The notes below the pieces were generated by a model. That model was not told the origin of the DNA. It searched no databases and saw only the letters and a list, made by a program, of their open reading frames with translations. Source: Micromonospora_J zhanjiangensis (lineage in GTDB: Bacteria; Actinomycetota; Actinomycetes; Mycobacteriales; Micromonosporaceae). Taken from it: DNA of 38,824 bases. Location of the stretch: assembly GCF_042650605.1 (NCBI RefSeq), contig NZ_JBHSBN010000041.1, positions 1-38,824 on the forward strand, read 5' to 3'. Made by a program: the position numbers and the translations under genes. Positions 31,979 to 38,824 of this stretch are shown piece by piece; the first letter of the stretch is position 1; the number at the start of each line of letters is the position of its first letter.

Positions 31979-32038
31979 GCAACGAGTTGCCAGTTGTTGC
32001 CACGCCGGGCCGCCGTACCGGCGGCAACAGGTGGCAAC
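31979..32038. promoter_or_regulatory. Divergent operator cluster of GCAAC/GTTGC half-sites
   Basis: Five half-sites lie in 60 bp: GCAAC at 31979-31983, GTTGC at 31986-31990 and 31996-32000, GCAAC at 32024-32028 and 32034-32038. The first two form a palindrome, GCAAC-GA-GTTGC. GTTGCCAGTTGTTGCC (31986-32001) and GGCAACAGGTGGCAAC (32023-32038) are inverted copies matching at 14 of 16 positions. Between them CCGCCG-TAC-CGGCGG (32010-32024) adds another dyad. Located between the binding-protein and uxaC starts. Likely the operator for the LacI protein at 23884, by inference. Confidence 0.6.
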
Positions 32039-32078
32039 CGCTTGCCCAACCGGTCACCGGCCGCACAGGCTCGGGCAC

Positions 32079-33491
32079 ATGGTCGCCTTGACGTTGCATC
32101 CCGACCGGTTGCTGCCCACCGATCCGGGAGTGCGCGGGATCGCCCGCCGCCTGTACGAGGCGGTCCGTGACCGTCCGATCATCTCCCCGCACGGGCACGT
32201 CGACCCCCGGCTGCTGCGCGACGACCCGCCGTTCACCGATCCCACCAGCCTGTTCATCCAACCGGATCACTACGTGACCCGGTTGCTGCACGCCGCCGGC
32301 GTACCGCTGGAAACGCTCGGCGTCGGGTCGCCGCCGCTTCCGGAGGACCGTGCGCGGGCGGCGTGGCGGTCGCTGTGCGAGCACTGGGACGCGTTCCGCG
32401 GGACCCCGGTCCGGTACTGGTTCGACAGCGAGTTGGTCGAGATCTTCGGCGTGACCGAACGGCCCGGCGCGGCCAACGCGGACGCGTTGTACGACCTGAT
32501 CGCCGACCAGCTGCGGCAGCCGGGCAACCGGCCGCGCGCCCTGCTGCGACGGTTCCGCATCGAGTTCCTGGCCACCACCGACGACCCGGCCGACGACCTC
32601 GCCGCGCACCGGGCACTGCGCGCAGACCCGGACGTCGGCACCACCGTGGCGCCCACCTTCCGACCGGACCGTTACCTGGAGGTCGGCCGGCCGGACTGGT
32701 CGGAGCAGGTCGCGGCGCTGGGCGGGGACGTCGGCGACTACGCCGGCTACCTGGCCGCGCTGCGGGAGCGGCGCCGGTACTTCGTGGCCCACGGCGCGGT
32801 GTCGGCCGACCACGGCCACGCCGACGCGGGCACCGAGCCGCTGGACCGGCACGAGGCGGAGCGCATCTACCGTTCCGCCCGGGCCGGCACGGTCTCACCC
32901 GCCGCGGCGACCGCGTTCCGCCGGCACATGACCTTCGAGATGGCCCGGATGTCCTGCGACGACGGCCTGGTCATGACCCTGCACCCGGGCATCTGCCGTA
33001 ACCACCACGGGCCCACCGCGGCCCGGTTCGGCCCGGACAGCGGGCACGACATCCCGACCGCCGTCGAGTTCACCCGCGCGCTGCGGCCGCTGCTGGAACG
33101 GTTCGGCACCCATCCCGGCTTCCACCTGGTGCTGTTCACGGTCGACGCCGACGTGTACAGCCGGGAGATCGGTCCACTGGCCGGCTTCTACCCGGCGGTG
33201 TACGCCGGCGCGCCGTGGTGGTTCCTGGACAGCCCGGCCGAGATCCGCCACTACCAGTCGGCGGTGACGGAGATCGCCGGGTTCTCCCGACTGTCCGGTT
33301 TCATCGACGACACCCGGGCGTTCTGCTCCATACCGGCCCGGCACGACATGTCCCGCCGGCTCGACGCCGGATTCCTCGCCGGTCTGGTGGCGGCGCATCG
33401 GCTGGCCGAGGACGAGGCCCACGACACCATCTGCGCCCTGGTCAGCGACCAGCCGCGGAAGGTCTTCAAGGTGCCCGGGCAGGCCGGGTGA
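32079..33491 (+). CDS. uxaC: Glucuronate isomerase
   Basis: A 470-aa cytoplasmic enzyme interconverting D-glucuronate and D-fructuronate (and galacturonate and tagaturonate). The N-terminal metal site SPHGHVDPRLL (His38, His40) and the flanking PTDPGVRGIARRLYEAVRDRPII are diagnostic. LATTDDPADDLAAHR, PTFRPDRYLEV and FHLVLFTVDADVYSREIGPLAGFYPAVYAGAPWWFLDSP are further family blocks, as is the C-terminal RRLDAGFLAGLVAAHRL. Length equals the family norm. ATG 32079 is used; a GTG at 32031 lies inside the operator region and is rejected. It overlaps the next gene as GTGA. Divergence from the sugar-import operon ties uronate catabolism to that transporter. Confidence 0.93.
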   Translation: MVALTLHPDRLLPTDPGVRGIARRLYEAVRDRPIISPHGHVDPRLLRDDPPFTDPTSLFIQPDHYVTRLLHAAGVPLETLGVGSPPLPEDRARAAWRSLCEHWDAFRGTPVRYWFDSELVEIFGVTERPGAANADALYDLIADQLRQPGNRPRALLRRFRIEFLATTDDPADDLAAHRALRADPDVGTTVAPTFRPDRYLEVGRPDWSEQVAALGGDVGDYAGYLAALRERRRYFVAHGAVSADHGHADAGTEPLDRHEAERIYRSARAGTVSPAAATAFRRHMTFEMARMSCDDGLVMTLHPGICRNHHGPTAARFGPDSGHDIPTAVEFTRALRPLLERFGTHPGFHLVLFTVDADVYSREIGPLAGFYPAVYAGAPWWFLDSPAEIRHYQSAVTEIAGFSRLSGFIDDTRAFCSIPARHDMSRRLDAGFLAGLVAAHRLAEDEAHDTICALVSDQPRKVFKVPGQAG

Positions 33492-34813
33492 GGCCGCGGC
33501 GTGCCGCCGCCGCGCCGGTCCGCATCGTCCACCTCGGGCTGGGCGGCTTCTTCCGGGCGCACCAGGCCTGGTACACCGGGGCCGCGCCGGACGCGGCGCG
33601 GTGGGGGATCGCCGCGTTCACCGGCCGGTCCCGGACGCTGCCCGACCGGCTGTCCGCGCAGGACGGGCTGTACACGCTGGTGGTCCGGGGTCCCGACCAC
33701 GACGAGGCAACCGTGCAGTCCGCCGTGTCCGTCGCGCGGGCGGGCACCGACCTGGACGCCTGGTGCGCGTACCTGGCCGGGCCGCAGGTCGCGGTGGTGA
33801 CGTTGACGGTGACCGAGGCGGCGTACCGGCGGCACCGCGACGGCGGTCCGGACCTCGACGACCCGGAGTTGCGCGCCGATCTCGACGCGCTCCGGCACGG
33901 CGGCCGGGTGACCACCGTGCCCGGCCGGCTCGTGGCCGGTCTGGCCGCCCGGCACGCCGGCGGGGCCGGTCCGCTCGCCGTGGTCTGCTGCGACAACCTG
34001 CCGGACAACGGTGCGGCCACGGCCCGGGTGGTGCGCGGTCTGGCCGCGGCGGCGCGACCGGAACTGGCCCGGTGGATCGACGGTTCGGTCTCGTTCGTGA
34101 CCACCATGGTGGACCGGATCACCCCCCGGACCACGCCTGCGGACGTGCGGACGGTGGCCGAGTTGACCGGGTACGTCGACGCCGTCCCGGTGGTCACCGA
34201 ACCGTTCAGCGAATGGGTGCTCAGCGGGGACTTTCCGGCGGGCCGACCGGCATGGGAGGCGGCCGGTGCCCGATTCGTCGACGACGTCACCCCGCACGAG
34301 ACCCGCAAGTTGTTGCTGCTCAACGGCGCACACAGCCTGCTGGCGTACGCGGGTGGCGCGCGGGGGCACGACACCGTCGCGGCCGCGGTCGCCGATCCGG
34401 TGTGCCGCGGCTGGCTGGAGCGGTGGTGGGACGAGGCGGCCCGGTACGTGCCGCTGCCCGCCGCCGAGGTGGCGGCCTACCGGGCGGCCCTGCTCCGGCG
34501 GTTCGCCAACCCTCGGATCCGCCACCTGCTGGCGCAGATCGCCGCGGACGGCTCGCAGAAACTGCCGATCCGGCTGCTGCCGGTGCTGCGCGGCGAACGG
34601 GCCGCCGGCCGGCTCCCCGCGGGCGCCGTACGCACGCTCGCCGGCTGGATCCAGCACCTGCGCGGGATCGGAACCCCGGTGGACGACGCGGGAGCCGGCG
34701 CCTACCGGGACCGGGCCGGGGCGCCGCGCGAGGTGCTCGCGTTGCTCGCCCCGGACCTGGCCACCGACGAGGAACTGGGTCACGCGCTGGATCGGGCGGT
34801 CAGCGACCGGTGA
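33488..34813 (+). CDS. uxuB: Mannitol dehydrogenase family: fructuronate reductase
   Basis: A 441-aa NAD-dependent polyol/uronate dehydrogenase, expected to reduce D-fructuronate to D-mannonate. The N-terminal Rossmann motif is VHLGLGGFFRAHQAWYT (14-30). AVVCCDNLPDNGAATARVV and FVTTMVDRITPRTT are family blocks. The catalytic Lys-Asn-His set appears in HETRKLLLLNGAHSLLAYAG. GTG 33488 overlaps the uxaC stop. A longer frame from 33215 is an antisense-like artefact. Genomic coupling to uxaC favours fructuronate (UxuB) or tagaturonate (UxaB) over mannitol as substrate. The next enzyme, mannonate dehydratase UxuA, is not in the window. It ends 12 bp from the convergent catalase gene. Confidence 0.88.
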   Translation: MRPRRAAAAPVRIVHLGLGGFFRAHQAWYTGAAPDAARWGIAAFTGRSRTLPDRLSAQDGLYTLVVRGPDHDEATVQSAVSVARAGTDLDAWCAYLAGPQVAVVTLTVTEAAYRRHRDGGPDLDDPELRADLDALRHGGRVTTVPGRLVAGLAARHAGGAGPLAVVCCDNLPDNGAATARVVRGLAAAARPELARWIDGSVSFVTTMVDRITPRTTPADVRTVAELTGYVDAVPVVTEPFSEWVLSGDFPAGRPAWEAAGARFVDDVTPHETRKLLLLNGAHSLLAYAGGARGHDTVAAAVADPVCRGWLERWWDEAARYVPLPAAEVAAYRAALLRRFANPRIRHLLAQIAADGSQKLPIRLLPVLRGERAAGRLPAGAVRTLAGWIQHLRGIGTPVDDAGAGAYRDRAGAPREVLALLAPDLATDEELGHALDRAVSDR

Positions 34814-34825
34814 GCAGGGCCGGCG

Positions 34826-37084
<2,259 letters not shown>

Positions 37085-37128
37085 CGGGTACCTCGTTCAC
37101 GGAGCGGACGGTGGGGCTTCCTCGTGCC

Positions 37129-37153
37129 CTACCCGGGCGCACCCCGGAAAAAC
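37129..37153 (-). promoter_or_regulatory. Stress-sigma-like promoter of the catalase gene
   Basis: On the minus strand GTTT (37150-37153), a 15-bp spacer and GGGTAG (37129-37134) match the GTTT-N14-16-GGGTAY pattern of actinobacterial sigma-B/F promoters except for the last base. Distance to the start codon is 44 bp. Confidence 0.45.
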
Positions 37154-37208
37154 GTATCGCCCGTGTCGGGTATGTCCGGGCAAAACGCTCCGGCCATCAC
37201 GCATCCGC

Positions 37209-37670
37209 TCAGTCCAGGCAGAACTCGTTGCCCTCCGGATCGGTCAGCACGATGTGGCCGGCGCCGATCGGGGGCTCGGGCTCGTACCGGCGTCCCCGGG
37301 TCGCACCCAACCCGACCAGCCGCGCGCACTCGGCCTCCAGCGCGGCCATCCGCTCCTCGCCGCGCAGGCCGGGAGCCGCCCGCACGTCGAGGTGGACCCG
37401 GTTCTTGCCGGCCTTGTCCTCCGGCACCTGTTGGAAGAACACCCGGGGGCCGGTCCCGGCCGGGTCCTCGATGGCCGACCGCGAGTTCCGCTGATCCTCG
37501 GGTACGCCGATCCGGGCGAGGAAGTCGTCCCACGCGGCCAGCGGGTCGGCGCCCGCCGGCAGGTCGACGCCGGGCGGGCCGGGGTGGACGTAGCCCAGGA
37601 CGTCCCGCCAGAAGGACGACAGCGCTCGCGGGTCGTGGGCGTCGAAGGTGACCTGGATGTGGCGGCTCAT
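37209..37670 (-). CDS. VOC family / glyoxalase-like protein
   Basis: A 153-aa protein of the glyoxalase-like (VOC) superfamily. The first half opens IQVTFDAHDPRALSSFWRDVLGY and later VFFQQVPEDKAGKNRVHLDVRA, the usual start of the second repeat. The end, IVLTDPEGNEFCLD, has the D-P-E-G-N-E-F motif supplying the Glu. ATG 37670 has a GGAG site 9-12 bp upstream. It lies upstream of the catalase on the same strand, but 124 bp with a promoter separate them. Function unknown; proteins of this type are often annotated as glyoxalase or dioxygenase relatives. Confidence 0.85.
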   Translation of the reverse strand: MSRHIQVTFDAHDPRALSSFWRDVLGYVHPGPPGVDLPAGADPLAAWDDFLARIGVPEDQRNSRSAIEDPAGTGPRVFFQQVPEDKAGKNRVHLDVRAAPGLRGEERMAALEAECARLVGLGATRGRRYEPEPPIGAGHIVLTDPEGNEFCLD

Positions 37671-37739
37671 CGGGCTGCTCCGTTCGTGCCGGTCGGGTTC
37701 ACGCCGGCCACCCTGCCATCCCCGGCCGACAGAAATCTC

Positions 37740-37886
37740 CTACCTCGGCAGTTCGGCGTCGTACACGAGCAGCGCCACCTGGACCCGGTTGTTCAATCCC
37801 AGCTTGGTCAGCAGGCGGGACACGTGTCCCTTGACGGTCGGCACGCTCATCCCGAGTTCGGCACCGCTCTCGGCGTTCGACAGTCC
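37740..37886 (-). pseudogene. C-terminal stub of a NarL/LuxR-type response regulator
   Basis: The last 48 codons of a response regulator remain: GLSNAESGAELGMSVPTVKGHVSRL, then LTKLGLNNRVQVALLVYDAELPR and TAG. These are helices 2-4 of the LuxR HTH. The usual NAEI is NAES here. The receiver domain and first HTH helix are missing. The in-frame codon two before the homology is TGA, which coincides with the stop codon of the tetR gene at 37890. The break therefore falls exactly where the tetR segment joins. Confidence 0.72.
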
Positions 37887-37889
37887 GCA

Positions 37890-38507
37890 TCAAGCTGTGT
37901 TCCCGGGGTCCGCGGTTGCGGCGTCGAGGTGTTTGCGGATGGCGGTTCTGCCTCGCTCGTAGGCGTTGGGGTCGTCGTGTAGTAGAGATCTGGCGTTGGC
38001 GGTCTCCAGGAAGGCGATCAGCTCGAAGGCGAGTTGGTCGGCGTCGGTATCGTCGGCGAGCTCGCCGAGCTGGCGGGCGTCGTCGATGGTGCGTGTGACG
38101 AGGCGGCTCCAGTCGAGGCTGGCCGCGGCGACGGCGTCGCGTACCCGGCCAGGACGGGCGTCGAACTCGGCAGTGACGGCGAAGAAGAAGCATCCGCCGG
38201 GGAACACCCGCCGCTGCGAGTAGCTCAGCCAGTTCTCGCACAGCCTGCGCACCCGTCCCAGGCCCGGTGGCACGGTCAATGCGGGTTGGATGACCTCGTC
38301 GAGGTAGATGCCTGTCGCGGTGCGGATTGTGGCGAGTTGAAGCTCCTCCTTGGAACCGAAGTAGCCGAACAGTCCACTCTTGCTCACGCCGAGGTCCGTG
38401 GCCAGCCGGCCGATCGACAGCCCTTCCAACCCGTCCTGGGAGGCGATGTCCGCAGCCCGGCGCAGGATCACGTTGCGTGCTCGGTCGTCGCGCGGCCGCC
38501 CCGCCAT
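37890..38507 (-). CDS. TetR/AcrR-family transcriptional repressor
   Basis: A 205-aa repressor. The N-terminal HTH is ILRRAADIASQDGLEGLSIGRLATDLGVSKSGLFGYFGSKEELQLATI (about 14-61), with the classic L-F-x-Y-F-x-S-K-E-E-L. The ligand domain contains NWLSYSQRRVFPGGCFFFAVTAEFDARPG, typical of the TetR_C subgroup that controls oxidoreductases or efflux genes. ATG 38507 (MAGRPRDD) with AAAGGGG 6-12 bp upstream is preferred over GTG 38513. Two copies of a CGAACGTTCG palindrome lie upstream, implying autoregulation and control of the divergent gene, which is cut by an insertion sequence. Confidence 0.9.
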   Translation of the reverse strand: MAGRPRDDRARNVILRRAADIASQDGLEGLSIGRLATDLGVSKSGLFGYFGSKEELQLATIRTATGIYLDEVIQPALTVPPGLGRVRRLCENWLSYSQRRVFPGGCFFFAVTAEFDARPGRVRDAVAAASLDWSRLVTRTIDDARQLGELADDTDADQLAFELIAFLETANARSLLHDDPNAYERGRTAIRKHLDAATADPGNTA

Positions 38508-38524
38508 CTCCACCCCTTTGCATA

Positions 38525-38599
38525 CGAACGTTCGGTTGACGATAGCCGTCTCGGCGTGCGTCGTGGTACGGTCTCCAATATGCGCACGAACGTTCGTGC
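38525..38599. promoter_or_regulatory. Paired TetR operators
   Basis: CGAACGTTCG occurs at 38525-38534 and, extended to the perfect 16-bp palindrome GCACGAACGTTCGTGC, at 38584-38599. The centres are 62 bp apart, close to six helical turns. The first is positioned to cover the tetR start region and the second the start of the rightward transcript. Confidence 0.75.
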
Positions 38600-38614
38600 T
38601 TAGAAGGGGTGATT

Positions 38615-38697
38615 GTGACTGGCATCCGAACGAGGGACGTCCGCGACCCGGACCGGCATGGGTTGGCGGTGGCTGGGCGGGTGATCGCTGAGGTCAC
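38615..38697 (+). pseudogene. 5' fragment of the divergent tetR-controlled gene, cut by IS
   Basis: GTG 38615, with AAGGGG 5 bp upstream, begins a frame reading TGIRTRDVRDPDRHGL and AVAGRVIAEVT. After 28 codons the sequence meets the end of an IS3-family element at 38698, and the fused frame stops a few codons later. The start, ribosome site and operator are intact, so the gene was probably functional before insertion. Too little remains to name the product. The continuation may lie beyond the element. Confidence 0.55.
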
Positions 38698-38824
38698 TGT
38701 CAAGCCCCGGGTTTGATGGAGAGTTGGTTAGCTGGTTTTCAGGGGTGCGGTGACTGGGTGGGTCATCGTGTGTAGTGCTTCGTGCTCGGCGGGCGGGACG
38801 TGGCCGAGCTCGCCGTGTAGGCGC
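38698..38824 (-). mobile_element. IS3-family insertion sequence, one end
   Basis: The element begins TGTCAAGCCCCGGG at 38698, a TG-starting terminal repeat typical of IS3-family ends, and runs off the window. It contains the C-terminal end of the transposase on the minus strand. The other end and the target duplication are outside. Confidence 0.7.
38728..38824 (-). CDS. IS3-family transposase OrfB, C-terminal end (partial)
   Basis: The last 31 codons are visible: RLHGELGHVPPAEHEALHTM then THPVTAPLKTS and TAA at 38728. The LHGELGHVPPAE(H/Y)E pattern is the standard tail after the final Glu helix of the DDE integrase domain in actinobacterial IS3 transposases. The catalytic DDE residues lie beyond the window edge. 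The stop is 30 bp from the terminal repeat, which fits this family. Confidence 0.8.
   Translation of the reverse strand, partial: RLHGELGHVPPAEHEALHTMTHPVTAPLKTS

Noticed and set aside
33215..33487. Longer N terminus for the fructuronate reductase
   Set aside because: It overlaps uxaC out of frame. GTG 33488 gives the standard GTGA overlap and puts the Rossmann motif near residue 17.

Overview
The window is about 73% G+C by eye, with strong third-position GC bias. It has GTG starts, GTGA/ATGA gene overlaps, several leaderless-looking starts and families typical of Micromonosporaceae (Micromonospora or a close relative). That assignment is an inference from gene content and codon usage; no rRNA or other phylogenetic marker is present.

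Region 1 (1-10.4 kb): a secreted GH11 xylanase cut by the window edge, then a four-gene FtsX-type ABC exporter operon on the minus strand (two ATPases, two large permeases), then a GH43 beta-xylosidase/arabinofuranosidase. The first ATPase carries a C-terminal AbrB/SpoVT-like domain. A palindrome beside a -35-like box precedes the xylanase.

Region 2 (10.5-20.4 kb): small accessory and housekeeping genes. These are a YjbR/MmcQ protein, a two-helix membrane peptide, an SGNH-hydrolase lipoprotein, an unknown 382-aa protein, and a divergent pair of HTH plus helical-repeat regulators. One regulator is coupled to a tiny membrane/zinc-knuckle peptide and the other to a GNAT acetyltransferase. There follow a truncated HAD phosphatase, a PLD-like domain without its usual HTH, a small secreted protein, an APH-like protein with an altered catalytic loop, an AraC remnant, a VOC protein and a GNAT protein. 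Around 14.8-17.9 kb the base composition looks less GC-rich and gene fragments accumulate, consistent with an accessory island.

Region 3 (20.5-34.8 kb): a carbohydrate locus. It holds a Tat-exported GH95 alpha-L-fucosidase with a CBM2, a LacI regulator, and a seven-gene minus-strand operon: sugar-binding lipoprotein, two MalF/MalG-type permeases, and two alternating pairs of Gfo/Idh/MocA dehydrogenase and xylose-isomerase-like TIM-barrel protein. Diverging from it is a uxaC-uxuB pair (glucuronate isomerase, fructuronate reductase). Five GCAAC/GTTGC half-sites lie in the divergent promoter. Together the genes suggest import and intracellular oxidation/isomerisation of a plant-derived, probably uronic-acid-bearing sugar. 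The double dehydrogenase/TIM-barrel set is the best candidate for an undescribed pathway.

Region 4 (34.8-38.8 kb): a large-subunit catalase with a stress-sigma-like promoter, a VOC protein, the C-terminal stub of a LuxR-type response regulator, a TetR repressor with two helically phased operators, a divergent target gene cut after 28 codons, and the end of an IS3-family insertion sequence running off the window.
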